Source of the DNA: Lactuca virosa
Taxonomy: Eukaryota; Streptophyta; Magnoliopsida; Asterales; Asteraceae
Assembly (NCBI GenBank): GCA_928212115.1
Contig: CAKMRJ010005634.1
Location: 180,838,202 to 180,902,201 of the forward strand
DNA: 64,000 nt
Reading direction: 5' to 3'
The stretch's first letter is position 1, and the number at the start of each line of letters is the position of its first letter. Below are positions 51,101 to 63,088 of the stretch, in pieces. The position numbers and the translations under genes were made by a program. The notes under the pieces were generated by a model. The model was not told where the DNA came from. It did no database searches and was given only the letters and a program-made list of their open reading frames with translations.

Positions 51101-51530
51101 AAGCAGTAAGGGACTCTCCATTACCCATTTTGGTAGTGATCATCGAAGTGATGATCTCATACCTTTCTTTCCTAGCAATTTGGTGGTACCGGTCCAGCAG
51201 ATCCTGATGCATTTCATAGGGGTGCATGTCCTCATAGGATTTCTGGAGTTCTGCAGTCATGGTCGCCAGCATGATGCAATGGACTTTTGTGACATTACGC
51301 TCATGGGCCTCAAAGGCCGTGATCTCTTCAGCAGAGGCAGTGTTGATGTCAATCTCCTTTAGCTTCTCATCGAGGACATACTCTTTGTCCTCGTAACGAG
51401 TGACCATTCGAATGTTGCGGATCCAATCATTGAAATTGGACCCGTCAAATATCACTTTCCCACACAAGTTCATGAGTGAGAACGAGCCAGCGGAAGTTGA
51501 ACCAGAAGCGTTGTTGTTGACGTTCGACAT
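48123..51530 (-). pseudogene. gag-pol: gag to reverse transcriptase of copia 2
   Basis: Start chosen at 51530 (MSNVNNNASGS), directly after TTTTCAG. Gag is open for about 198 codons to a TAG at 50934-50936 where copia 1 has Gln (QGLLKTAE). After it the same frame continues. The zinc knuckle reads CPYFQKIGHWKRSC, its second Cys replaced by Phe. The protease motif is DTGCGFH near 50550. Integrase and reverse transcriptase pieces are readable at 50226-50429, 49873-50091 and, as the longest clean stretch, 48362-49810: RSNRGEEYLS, AVAERRNRTLL, MDVKTAFLNGKLAEDV, YVDDILLIGND. The Asp of the integrase DRGGEY motif is Asn here. The reading is cut at 48122 by the LARD-like element. Confidence 0.9.
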
Positions 51531-52318
51531 CTGAAAAGAACAAAGAACAATGATTTGATTAGAAATGAATCCCCAATTAACCACCCAAATGAAAAATTAG
51601 GGCTAGGATCCAACAACATTATACACAAATTAGAAGAGGGATGCCGTAATCTAAAAAGTAAATAATTTGAAGGTAAGTGAATGACGATTCACTAATTTTC
51701 CGCCATGAAAAAACAAATAAAGCTAAGTTTTAAATGTATTGAAAACTCCTAGATCTCTTGAGATTCATTGAACTTTTCAATGGCATGTTTAAATCTCGAT
51801 ATGCACCTCTAGTTTGTGACTGGGATGCCGAGGAGCACAAAGTGGGTGTGAATAACCATGGAAATGTACATGGTGCCCTCAATGTTATAGTCAGCTATTC
51901 GATGTGCCAGTTAGCCACACACGCTCCATCGAACTATGAAAAAAAATGAGTCACCCTTTGCCACCTTTTCTTAGAACCCAATTAGTGTGCCAGTTAACCA
52001 CACACGCTCCACTAACGTCTTAGCAAGGGTACAAAGTGTAATTTCATGGAATTGCACCAATTAACTTTTGCCTAAAGTAACTACGAATGGGAATTTTATA
52101 AAAAACATTTAGTTACTTTTATAATTTCATTATACTTTTAATGAGGAAAGGGTTTGCCCTATCCTACCCGTTCGGCTAACTACCCTCCACCAATCAAGGA
52201 ACCGGTGGGTGAGAGTGGACACCCATTAAACGGCCATTTTTTAGGCCAAAACCTTATACCCCCTTATAGATCGGCTTTGTGAATGAGGCCTACTAACGGT
52301 AAGACTAGCATTTAAGTT

Positions 52319-52396
<78 letters not shown>

Positions 52397-52638
52397 TCAA
52401 GATCAAATAAGAAGGAAATTTTTGGTAGGAAGGTAAGAAGTTTTTTTTCTACATATTTTTTTTGCGAACAAACAAAATGAATCATTAGATGATTCATTTG
52501 TAAGTTTTTTTTGGGAATTTTTTTTCTTGTGAATCATCTTACAAATGAATCATCTAGTGATTCATTTATTTTGTTCGTCAAAAAAATATGTAGAAAAAAA
52601 ACTTCTTACCTTCCTACCAAAAAAAATTTCTTACCGGA

Positions 52639-52707
<69 letters not shown>

Positions 52708-53283
52708 CTTATGATATTATAAAGTATAAGGTTGAATTTTAAACTTGTAAAATTCTAGGGTTTGAAATTTAAATAGTTTAAATTAAACTTTTAATCAAAA
52801 TTTAAATTTCAAAACTTGAGGGCAAGTTTTGAACTTTTCAAAACACAAAGGATCAAATAGCAAATAATTTAAATTAAACATTTAATTTAATGATTATCTA
52901 AATTTGACCTAATCAACTTTATTTGCAAGATAATTCAACAATTAATTTAAATAATCAAATATTATCAAATAAGGAATTTATTATTCAAACAATTGGTAAT
53001 TATCTTTTAATTTGGTAAGGATAATCATAAACCAGTAGTAAAATTCGTATTTTATTAGTAAAAAACGATTTAGGTAATTATCCTTAAGCAAAACAGCAAG
53101 AAATCCTGAAAATCTGTCTGTCTGACAGCTAAACTCGTCGAGTTCTCATTGGAACTCGTCGAGTTCATCCAAATCGTCGAGTTCTCAATGGAACTCATCG
53201 AGTTCATCAGACAGAAAGCCAAAAAATCGATTTTAAAGCATGAATGAACATACAAGGCATCAATAAAATAGAAACCACACCTG
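51531..53283 (-). other. Leader of copia 2, with possible splice acceptor, conserved hairpins and palindromes
   Basis: On the reverse strand: four palindromic ACTCGTCGAGT-type motifs at 53132-53205 (GAACTCGTCGAGTTC at 53152-53166), AT-rich DNA, the foldback insertion with TA tracts (52319-52705), the conserved TAGCCGAACGGGTAGGA-type block (about 52155-52185), two GTGTGTGGTTAACTGG-type repeats (about 51905-51930 and 51979-52010), then a TTGTTCTTTTCAG tract against the gag ATG. This matches the copia 1 leader in order and spacing. Confidence 0.65.
52319..52705. mobile_element. Foldback (MITE-like) insertion flanked by (TA)n
   Basis: About 250 bases (52395-52646) form two near-complementary halves around an AATTTTTTTTCTTG centre: AGGTAAGAAGTTTTTTTTCT on the left pairs with AGAAAAAAAACTTCTTACCT on the right, and ATGAATCATTAGATGATTCA-type sequences lie near the centre. 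Both sides are TA microsatellites (52319-52394 and about 52647-52703). Copia 1 has a plain TA tract at this place, so a small inverted-repeat element probably inserted into it. The superfamily is not determined. Confidence 0.75.
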
Positions 53284-53295
53284 GCTCTGATACCA
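53284..53295 (-). other. Primer-binding site, copia 2
   Basis: GCTCTGATACCA on the plus strand is TGGTATCAGAGC in the element, one base from the LTR. Confidence 0.9.
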
Positions 53296-53296
53296 C

Positions 53297-54138
53297 TGAT
53301 GGGTTTGAGCCAAAAGAACATCCTATGTGCTCATGCAAACCCTAATGCTTGGAGCTAGGTATCTCTATTGTACATGCAATTTATCCAATACTTTCTAACC
53401 CTAGATCTAGTGTACATAATCGAAATTAACATCACAAATCAGATCTGGATGTTTACCTTGTTGTTGATTGAAGATCTTGAAGCCTTGAGAACTTTAGCAC
53501 CTCAAGTGTTGTGCCTCACCTTGTTGTTGATTGAAGATCTTGAAGCCTTGAGAACTTTAGCACCTCAAGTGTTGTGCCTCTAGTGAATCACAAACACCAA
53601 TAGCAATTGGAGAAAAAAAAAAGAGAGGGGAGAGGAGAATTTCAGCTCTAGGACTTCTAGGGTTCCAGTGGCCGAAATTCCCATGCGAAGAGGTCCTTTA
53701 TATAGGTGTAGGAATTAGGGTTTCAGTGATTATCCTTATATGGTTACTTAGCCACCAAGCATCCCATAAGATAATTCTAGAATCCCTATCATGGACGAAT
53801 TCTTAAGGCTTTATCCCTAGAATTCGTCCACCCTATCTATTAGGGTTTTCTTGCCCAACTTTGTAATTATCACATAATTACAGTTCAGCCCCTTAAGTTC
53901 AATTAACTTCTTTTGATCACAAAACTAATTGTTAATTAATTATTGACCAATGTTAATTAAACAAATATGATTTCTCTTATAGCATATTAGTCTTATAATA
54001 TATTAATAAACCATAATCACCTCTTTCTATATTATTACTCCAGTCAAGTTGCTTTGGTGAAGGCAACCCAAAAGGACCATGCACAACCGGTTCAAGTACA
54101 TACCAAATATAGATATGGATTTAGACACTAATCCAACA
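53297..54138 (-). repeat. LTR of copia 2 (its 5' LTR)
   Basis: 842 bp. In element orientation it starts TGTTGGATTAGTG at 54138 and ends CCCATCA at 53297. The TATA box is at 53697-53704 (TTTATATA on plus). Donor-like sites CAAG|GTGAGG (first intron base 53519) and CAAG|GTAAAC (53456) are duplicated by a 63-bp tandem repeat. Confidence 0.88.
53457..53580 (-). repeat. 63-bp tandem duplication inside the copia 2 LTR
   Basis: Two near-identical adjacent copies begin CTTGTTGTTGATTGAAGATC at 53457 and 53520. The duplication lies just downstream of the presumed transcription start and doubles the splice-donor-like CAAG|GT. Confidence 0.95.
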
Positions 54139-54873
54139 AAGACATGCTTAGAGAATGTGTGATAGACTTTGGGAATGCATGTGATACTCACCTACCCCTA
54201 GTTGACTTTTCATACAAAAATTGCTTTCACACGAACATAAAAGCATCACCGTTAGAAGCATTAAATGGGTGGAAATGTCGTTCTACCATTGGTTGGATTG
54301 AAGTTGGTGACACCCAACTAGCCATGAAGTTCATAGGGGATACCTTATGAACAAGCCCATAGATGATCCACGAGACAACAGAGAAGATAATGCAGATAAG
54401 AGAACGCATGAAGGAATCAGATGATTGAAAAAAGAGCTATACTGATGTGAGGCGTAAACCCCTAGAATTCCAAGTGGGAGAAAGGGTGATGCTCAAAGTA
54501 TCTCCTTGCAAAGGAGTTATAAGGTTCGGAAGGCGAGGTAAACTAACGATTCGAGATCCTTGAAATGATAGGTCCAGTTGTGAATCGACTCAGATTACCT
54601 CTAGAGCTTAATAATGCGCACGACGTCTTTAACGTGTCTAATCTTAAGAAATGCCTTTCTGACGATACGATCGTTATTCCACTTGATGAAATTCAGGTTA
54701 ACCCTAAGGTTTATTTCATCGAAGAACCTGTCGAAATAATGGATAGATGGGTCAAACGACTCAAGCAGAGTCAGATTCCCATAGTTAAGATACGATGGAA
54801 CTTTAAACGGGGATCAGATTATACATGGGGAAGAGAAGACCAAATGAAGAACAAGTACCCTCACTTGTTCTAA
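54139..54873 (+). pseudogene. Integrase C-terminal end with chromodomain-like tail, gypsy (chromovirus type)
   Basis: Pieces in several frames read DMLRECVIDFGNACDTHLPL, then FHTNIKASPLEALNGWKCRS, QVGERVMLKVSPCKGVIRFG, and a clean run from 54565: VVNRLRLPLELNNAHDVFNV, SNLKKCLSDD, then EEPVEIMDRWVKRLKQSQIP and YTWGREDQMKNKYPHLF, ending in TAA at about 54873. The VKIRWN...YTW.RED pattern is the chromodomain-like C-terminus of Tekay/Del-type integrases, thought to steer insertion towards heterochromatin. Stops and frame changes show decay. The upstream part of the element is absent because copia 2 abuts at 54138. Confidence 0.85.
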
Positions 54874-54930
54874 ATGAAATCCATCAACAAGGTAAAATTT
54901 CGGGACCAAATTTCCTAAACAGGGGTAGAC

Positions 54931-55039
54931 TGTGACAACCCTGGGAAATTCCGTTACTAGTCACCATTAGGAAATAATAGAAAATTAAATGTAACAGAAA
55001 GGCCGGTGTTTCCGCCCAACGGCTGGGCAAGGTGTGACA
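54931..55039 (+). repeat. 109-bp LTR remnant after the chromodomain integrase
   Basis: It starts TGTGACAACCCTGGGAAATT directly after a polypurine stretch (ACAGGGGTAGAC) and ends GGGCAAGGTGTGACA. Both ends look like complete gypsy LTR ends, but related LTRs in this window are 1.8-3.9 kb, so an internal deletion is likely. Confidence 0.65.
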
Positions 55040-56311
55040 GTAGCTTTTTGCTATATTCTTATCAGGACATTATACTTTTAGATGTCCTACCAATTATAGC
55101 ATGGTACTTTCATCATTTCTTCTTATTAGAGAATTATGCTTTAAAATTTGTACCCCATAATAGTATTGTACTTCCAACTTTTCTCTTACTATGACATTAT
55201 ATTTTGAATAATCTACTCGTTTATAGCATTGTAATTTCAATTGTTTTGCCTATTAGGATATTATTATCTAAAAAGTTTACCTAATTAAGCAGTAGAATCG
55301 CTTTGTAAAAATGGGTAGTTCCAAATTACAATGTTGGAATAAGATGAAATGAAAGTATGATGTTACATAAATAAGCAATCACTAAAAATTGCATTGCTAT
55401 TTCTTGTATTTAAACCTTATATTTTTCAGGTGCATGGTTTGTTGAATAATGGAGGGGTATAGACCAGGAATTCTTGTTTTATAACTTGCATGAATGACCT
55501 TTTTGCGATTTTGGGTCCATCTTTCATGGTTTCATCAAGCTTTTGGTTCCTAGGTCATCAACTCTAGTAACATAAGGACAGTAAAATACGACAAATGTGA
55601 CTTCTAAGACTCATTTCAATGAACTAAGGTTGAATTTTGCTGAAACATGTAATTTCAACAAGGAAACACTAACTGTCAGGTATTTCCTACCAGGAAACAA
55701 ACAAAACCTGATTACAGTAAAGAACGATAAGGATGTAAAAGAATGATTGATTTTGATGGGGATGCATTGACATCATAATTTTTTGTTATAGGAACAACAA
55801 TTTTACAATCTAACATGTAATTTTAATGAAGTAGCACATTTATATTAAGGACATTTTTTCTTTTTTACAAGTTCATAATTTTAAAAGCTACCCAATCATA
55901 GCATCATACTTTCATGTCTATGTATTACAATTTTGTGCATTTATTCGTTACTTCATCCCGTCACGAAGCATAGGAAACCCTCTAGTTTATATTTCTTTCT
56001 CTTTGGGTTGTTTTCATTTATAATGATTTGGGATTTTGTATGTAAAAACTTGAATGTGATTTGTATGTATATGCTGGTCTGCATGCACCAATATATACAT
56101 TTAATTTTTAATATGGGTTTGCAATGGTTGTGTTAAAGTTATTTCAAGTTTTGACATGTCTTAATTCAAATTGCTAATTTTGGTTGTTTCTTTTCAAGTT
56201 ACAATGTTCAAACGCTTGGATTTTTTTGGTGTTTATGTAAAATAGTTTTTTTTATTTTTTTATTTTACATATATGAAGGAATAATAAAAAGGTGGTGGTA
56301 GATGGTGTTGG
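55040..56311. other. Unassigned AT-rich DNA with diverged tandem repeats
   Basis: About 55060-55280 holds three to four diverged units of about 65 bp (phrases like TATAGCATGGTACTTTCATC and TATTAGGATATTAT); a related phrase recurs near 55870-55930. No coding region is supported; the 55006-55194 and 55933-56136 frames are AT-rich and lack motifs. This may be old host or transposon DNA. Confidence 0.45.
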
Positions 56312-57148
56312 TGAAGGGTTTTGAGCATAACAACATTCCTATGTGATCATGCAACCCTAATTGCTTTGGATCTAAGTTTTTCTCTATTGAACATGCAAAC
56401 TAAATACCAAAGAAATAACCCTAGAACTAACATACGATTTCTGAAATTGATATATATATATATAAAAGGCTTATAAGATTACCTCACTGGTTATATTGTA
56501 ATGACAAGACAATCCTTGAAGATCCTTGACTCTTGAAAGCTTAGTGCCCCAAGTGTTGCACCTATAATGGATTCACAAACACCCAATGCAAAGGATGAAG
56601 GAGATACAAGGATAAACGGCTACACTAGGGTTTCCTAGCATAGAGGGTTGAAAATCCCCATAAGGTGGGGCTCTTTATATAGCTGTGGGTTGCTAGGGTT
56701 TGTGGAGGAAACCCTAATTCCTGCTTAAGGCTTAAGTAGCCCATGTACTCCTCCTTATGAGGCCTTGGAAGAAATCTATAGGGCCTCCCTATAGGATTTC
56801 GTTCACTCCTAATTAAGGAGTCCAATAGCCTAGTTCTGCAACTATCAATGATTTGCAAAACAACCCCTTCAATTATTAATCAGTTCATTTAATCCCAAAA
56901 TTAATATCAAATTAATTCCTGATTAATTACTAATTAATAATATGATTTCCAAATAATATATTAATCTTATAATATAGTAATAAAATCATTTGAGTACTAG
57001 TTTATTATTTCATATAATAAATTTTACTCTCTCTCTCCATTTGTCATCCTGTCAAGTTGCATGTGTGAAGGCAACCCAAAAGGACCATGCTACTATCAAA
57101 TCAAGTACATACCAATTATAGTTATGGGCTGAGACACCTAATCCAACA
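56312..57148 (-). repeat. 3' LTR of copia 3, 837 bp
   Basis: In element orientation it starts TGTTGGATTAGGTG at 57148 and ends ACCCTTCA at 56312. TATA box 56674-56681; donor-like GTGAG|GTAATC with first intron base 56482. Confidence 0.85.
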
Positions 57149-57989
57149 GTCTGCCACTTGGATAAGTCTAATAACTACTATTTCAAGTATGACTTCAGAA
57201 TCTGATTAGCAATCGTAGCTTTCAAAAGCTGTTGTCGAACTCTGATCTTATAAGTGATGCGTCCTTTAGATAAGTGATCAAATATTCCTCCATTCTACAA
57301 GATATCCTATAGACATGAGACATGGATTATAATCATTCACTCTGTCCAAGAGTTGTTTCCCGATTTCCGATTTGTGATGACTGGCTAATTGAACAAATCA
57401 AATAAGTCCAGGCTTGGGCATCCGCTTACGGTGCCATCACTAAATCATCGAGGGGCCCACTGATATTGCTTTTGTCCCATTTAGGGTAAATGGAACGGAT
57501 AAACTTCGACTCATATGCTTGCACAATTTACTCATCAAATCACACATAACAATACGTTTTATAACATCAAGTTAATGATGCGTTTACGTATTATCAATGC
57601 ACAACCGACTCGTAAACAACAACTCATATGTCTCCGTTTCAAGAATATAAGATATTATTGTCGCAAAATTACTCTTGATAAAATCCATGAAGTAATTCTT
57701 CAACGTGGTTTTATCCAATACTCAAATTCCTATTTTAGGAGTACTCATGAACACTGCAACAAACATTTGCTATGTCTAAGCACTTAGACAATCTACAGTC
57801 GGATTCATGACAGTCTTAATGCAGTACTTACTTCCTAAGCATGAACGACTATGGATGTTTGAATAGTCAAATTATTCGGGAAGTAAAACATGCAAAGTGA
57901 AACACAAGAAGAACCTAATTAACTATGGTCTCAAAACTTTTGAATATAAATAAAAGCACTTTTATTTAATCACCATATTAATTAGACTT

Positions 57990-60960
57990 TATTCATTGTA
58001 CAATGTTTCGAACAATCAACTTAATACTTGAATTAAAACAATAGTCATTTCATTCTCCAAGCATGCACACTATGTTTATCTATGGTCTTTTCCTTTGTGA
58101 AATAGATCAATTGAACACATTGCCAATGATGCTCATTTCGTAATTCCAAATCCTTATCACAAGTGTAAGAATATCAAGTTCTTTCCACCACTAGAATCTG
58201 TTAGAGTCTTAATTTACATGCAATGATCCTTTTGTAATGTCAAAGAACCAATGTCACAGAGACTTTTCCAATGATATTACAAAACATTTCACTTGAGATT
58301 TGTCACAAAAAAATCCCATGGAAATGAAGTCTCGCATTCAAAGTACATTCCTTTGAACATCCTTCTTGCATAAAAGTTTCATATAGATTCTTAATATCCT
58401 ACCACCATAATGGAGACATTTCCGTATTGACATATGACAACCATTCTTAACAGAATTCCATCTATCCAAAATTACATCAATATGGTCCATCCATTACCAT
58501 ACTTACAACTCTCCATAAGCTACCAATCTTTAGCAAACCTCAGAATGTCCTCGACAGTTGTTTAATGACTGTAGTCAGTTCCAGTCCTATTCCTTCTTAA
58601 TGCTCTAAGCATTTGGAAGAATCAGAACAACCGAATATTATATCATATGAAATCGATCCTATACCCGAAGCATATGGGATACGATTCATAATGTCTTACA
58701 TAAATACATGATACTTGACCAGTCTCTTCCTATAATATTTCCATCTATATAATTTCCTATGTTGAATTACTTCAACACGATATTTATATACCTTCATGAC
58801 TAAGTTCCATTAAAACTATAATATAACCTTTTAGATTTGAAATGAAGTATAATTAACCTCTCCCTTAAACCTTACTATAGCGAAACAAATTCCAAACTTT
58901 GTAACTTTGCAAATTTTAAAACATTGTTTCCTATAAATACCATTGCTAACTTGCAACACTTAACATAATAATTATGCTCCCACTAGCATAACAATTATAT
59001 TCTTACTAGCATAACAATTATGCTCCCATTAGCTTTGACATGTACCCATAAATCAGCTGGACTTCTAGAGGTCAATACACATTGACTTTCTTAATGAAGT
59101 TCAGATTTATGATACGAGATGCTTCAATAAGTCTTCATATGCACTTCTCAAGCGCACACACCTTCATTAGATAGCATATGTGCGTGTCTAAACCTGAATG
59201 TTCAAACTATTTTCCATTTCTCATAATTCGAACTATGAAGAGGGATGTCGTAATCATACTCGAATTTGAGAATTCAATTACGACAACTGCTAACTATAAT
59301 GATACAAATCAGATTTAAAATCTATTAGCGAAAGCGTTTCCTCACAATCATTTTCATGAAGTAGAGAAACCTCTTGCCACTTAGATTTTATGGTGCATGT
59401 GTTCCTATCCATATGAATTTGTCATTTCCAACCAACATCATCAGAAAAGGATAATGACAAAATCAAACTCATATGGACTGAACTTGCTTAAACTTAATTT
59501 CTTGCCTTCTGGTAGCACAAAGGCCTACGAGTGCTTCCAAGTTCTTGAGCAGCTCACCCACACTGATCATTGTATATTCACTAATCAAAGTGCTTTGCAT
59601 CATGCAGTCAAATGAGAACTCACATGCATAGTCAACTTAATTGGAATGGGCACAGAAACAAAAATATGTCAACACGATAGGTTATAACCTCAAGTCGTGT
59701 GCTAGTGATGACTAAAAGATTTATTTTGATTAGCTCTTGAAACTTTTAAGATCAACAAGACTCCCACTAACTCCTTGACATATAAGATTCTCTATCAAGG
59801 AGCATTCCTTGACAAAAAAATATTCAAGAGTTAATGTGTGCTCTTATCAAGACAACACTTCATATAATTGGTCTTAGTTGGTCTTTGTTTTAACAAAAAC
59901 ATCACAACTACCAATTTCAAATGTGCAAGAATAAGAAACATTTCTACACCGCATTTCATGAGGTTTTATAAACCTATTTAGAACATGTCACTCAAGGTAC
60001 AACTTGGAGTAACTAGAGTATGACTCTAAACCTTGTTTTTGGAACGAAGTATGGCTCATCCTTTTGATTTAACCATTTCAACAATACCCGATTCCTCTTC
60101 TTAGTCATATAAATGCACTAAGGTGTCCTTAGAGGATCAATTGTGACGTGGTATCAAAATCTTTACGATGATCATAAAACATGATACTAAAGTACCCTCC
60201 TTTCCTTTTAGATTGAAGAAACTTTTATCTTTTTGCCCAATGGATTCTCCTTATTCGTTCTGCTATACTTTGAAACTTTTCAAGGTATCAGAATTATACT
60301 TAATCTTGTAAGGATAACATATTTACTGAATCAACAGTAAATCCTGATGAATAGACTTTATCGTCCTTTGTGGTGGATCTGACCAGTTCACATCAATGTG
60401 TACAAGATCCTTTAATCCTTCACTTGACTCAAATATACATGTGAACAAGGAATTAGTCTAAATTTCCCAAATACCAAGATTCTCATACATCACACAATAC
60501 AAATCACATGATTCCAAGTTTCTGTCCAATTGAAACTTTGGTGATGAGAATCCTTCCTCATTTAGTAAATTGTGACACTAACACAAACGATACAATTAAG
60601 AATCAAATCCATTTTCAACATTTCTAATAATAAATAAACACCAATTTTCACAAATGCCATTACAAAGAAGCGTAAAATAAGATAAAATCAAAATTTACTT
60701 TATTTATTAAAATGCGGAAAACTTGTCCTTACAAAGCAAATACATATGAAAACTATGTTTCTAAATATTCCTAAGCAATCTATCACGACTCCTAAGTAGC
60801 AGCTCCAAATCCTGATCATTGAACCTTCTAACTAAAATCCAGCTCTTCAGACCAGAATTAGCCTTTACTTCTCGTTAAGCTTCCTTCTCTTCCTTAGATC
60901 ATGAATTAGAGTCATACAATTTGACTTTACCATCTCTAAGATCTCTCAGGTAGTTAGGGC
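57990..60960 (-). pseudogene. Unreadable pol remnants of copia 3
   Basis: This lies between the 3' untranslated part and gag, where RNase H, reverse transcriptase, integrase and protease should be. Only short islands resemble copia pol, for example a segment near 58041-58130 aligning loosely with the RNase H tail. No catalytic motif is open in a long frame. The identification rests mostly on position. Confidence 0.45.
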
Positions 60961-60965
60961 AGCAT

Positions 60966-61651
60966 CACTTCCAATTCCCTTTCTCTTAGCAATAGAGACA
61001 AATGGATTCTTTAGGAGTGACACGTGGAACTATCTTAGATCTGGCCTTTCTCTTACGGTCAAACTTTTTGATCTTGGCCAATTTCTCTCTTTTAGGAGAA
61101 GAAATCGTTTCTGGACTATCATCGTTGTCATTGCCTATGTCCATGGAAACTTGGGAGGTAGATCTTCCAATCAAATTTTCTTGACCAGTGCGCCAAAGCA
61201 TTGCTGCTTCAGCAACAATCAGCAAATATGTCAGATTACTAAGGGTCAAGTCGTGATCTGTCATGTAGTAGTCTTTAAGGAACTGACTATATGACTCAGG
61301 AAACGATTGAAGAACCAAGTCAACAACTAGCTTCCTTGGGAAAACGACACCCAACATTCCCAATCTTTCAATGTGCAACTTCATCTTCAGGACGTGTGCA
61401 CACACAAAACTTCCATCTTGGTGCTTGCATGCCAATAGGGCTTGAGTGAACTTGAACTTTTCAAGTCGCCGAAAACGTGGGTCAAGGAGAAACACTAGAG
61501 GGGGTGGAGGAAGATAAGAATGATTTCCAGTTCCACCAATGCACGAAGAAGGGAATGATATTTCACCTTGATCGACACATAAAAGATCATCTTCAGAAGG
61601 AAAACCTTTTCCAAAGGATTGAGGAAGACCATAGGTGTCAGAACTAGACAT
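60966..61651 (-). pseudogene. gag: gag of copia 3, internally shortened
   Basis: The frame runs from ATG at 61651, directly after a TTTTGTAG tract, for 221 codons: MSSSDTYGLPQSFGKGFP, an acidic/Pro-rich stretch, RRLEKFKFTQALLACKHQDG, VLKMKLHIERLGMLGVVFP, LVLQSFPESYSQF, then a Lys/Arg-rich basic region and the zinc-knuckle start CLYC. A stop follows at once; beyond it comes EKGNWK.CCPNYL, in which the knuckle His is replaced by Asn. Compared with copia 1, much of the N-terminal half of gag is missing. It is the longest frame left in this element but not functional. Confidence 0.75.
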
Positions 61652-63075
61652 CTACAAAAGGGAGAAATTCAAGTTAGTTGATTTAGTCCTTAATATAACA
61701 CCCAAATGAAATATTAAGGCTAGGACCCAACACAATAATTCACAATTCGGAAGAGGGATTTCGTAATCCAAATTGTAAATTATTTGAAGGTAGGTAAATG
61801 ACGATTTACCAATTCCATCACGAAAACGGAATTTTAAACGAATTAGGTTTTAGATGAAATTCCTAGATCTTTTGAGATTCATTGAACTTTTCAATGGCAT
61901 GTTTAATCTCTATTATGCCCTTCAAATTTGTGACTGGGATACTGAGGATCAAAAATAAGGTGTGAATAACCATGTAAAGTAGCTTGGTACTCTCAATGGC
62001 ATTTATCATCTAATCAATGTGCCGGTTAACCACACACGCTCCATTGATCAATTTGATAATTTACGAGCTACCCATTGCCATCCTTCTTTAGTCCCAATTT
62101 AGTGTGCTGGTTAACCACACACGCTCCACTAAAGACCAATAAGGTGCAATGTGCAATTTCATGGGTTAGTATCAAATTCATATTTTCCTAAAGTAACTAA
62201 GATTGGGAATTTATAAAAGCGTTTAGTTACATTATAATTCATTATACCTTTAATGAGAGTTTAGTGTCCTATCCTACCCGTTCGGCAAACCACCGTCCAC
62301 TAGCTACTCCAGGGTGCGGTGGGTAAGAGTGGATACCCAATGGCGGTCATTTTACAGGCCGCTTCCTTAAACACCCGTTATAGACCAACTTCGTGAATGA
62401 GGCTTACTATTGGTAAGACTGACTGTTATTATACATATATAATCTTAGACTTTTAATTTTATAATAGTATAAGGGTGTATTTTAAACTTTTAAAATACTA
62501 AGTGGTTTAATCCTTTAATAAATTAATCTTTTAATTTAGTTAAATTTAAACCATATAATGGATTTATCAATTCTTTTTTAATTAACCACTTAATTAATTT
62601 AATAAAATCTATGAGGGTGTATTTTTTAAACTTTTCAAAAAATACCAAGGTTCTAAAATTTAAGATTTCAAAATTAATACTTTTTAATTAAATTCTAAAT
62701 TATAAAACCAAAGGGTGTAATTTAAAACACTTCAAACTACAAGGTTAAATTTTAAATCAAAATAATCTTATTATTATCCATATTTAACCAAATCCATTAA
62801 TTTTGCTCAGGATATCATGTTACCATTCAAAAATTCAGTTTTAGGCAATAAAAACGAATTATGGTAATTATCCTATTCAAAATCAGATCTGAAAATCAAA
62901 AAATCAGGAAACAGATGAGTCAACTCGTCGAGTTGGACATTAAACTCGTCGAGTTCATCCAACTCGTCGAGTTCATATTGAACGCGTCGTGTTCCAGGCC
63001 CTGGACAGTAAAAAATGATTTTCTTGTTCTTTGGACAGTTCACTGTTGCACCAATTCAATTGAAAAACATCCTAG
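61652..63075 (-). other. Leader of copia 3 with conserved motifs
   Basis: In element order: palindromes at 62921-62994 (CAACTCGTCGAGTTG at 62921-62935), AT-rich DNA, a short TATACATATATAAT relic of the TA tract near 62431, the conserved TGCCGAACGGGTAGGATA-type block (about 62268-62290), two GTGTGTGGTTAACC repeats (about 62020-62045 and 62102-62128), and TTCTCCCTTTTGTAG next to the gag ATG. Confidence 0.65.
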
Positions 63076-63087
63076 GATCTGATACCA
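63076..63087 (-). other. Primer-binding site, copia 3
   Basis: GATCTGATACCA on plus is TGGTATCAGATC, one change from the copia 1 site, one base from the LTR. Confidence 0.85.
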
Positions 63088-63088
63088 C

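Larger units (their letters stand above)
37577..54138 (-). mobile_element. Ty1/copia element 2 (BARE/Angela-like), reverse strand, split by a LARD-like element
   Basis: Read from 54138 leftwards: LTR (53297-54138), PBS (53284-53295), leader with foldback insertion, gag-pol (from 51530), RNase H (to about 38320) and 3' untranslated part ending at 37577. About 130 bases of that part and the whole 3' LTR are missing. Its left neighbour (gypsy C LTR) and right neighbour (integrase tail of another gypsy) differ, so the left boundary is a rearrangement, not the original insertion edge. Same subfamily as copia 1. Confidence 0.88.

Noticed and set aside
55040..56311. Helitron
   Set aside because: I found no CTRR end with a preceding hairpin and no Rep/helicase sequence.
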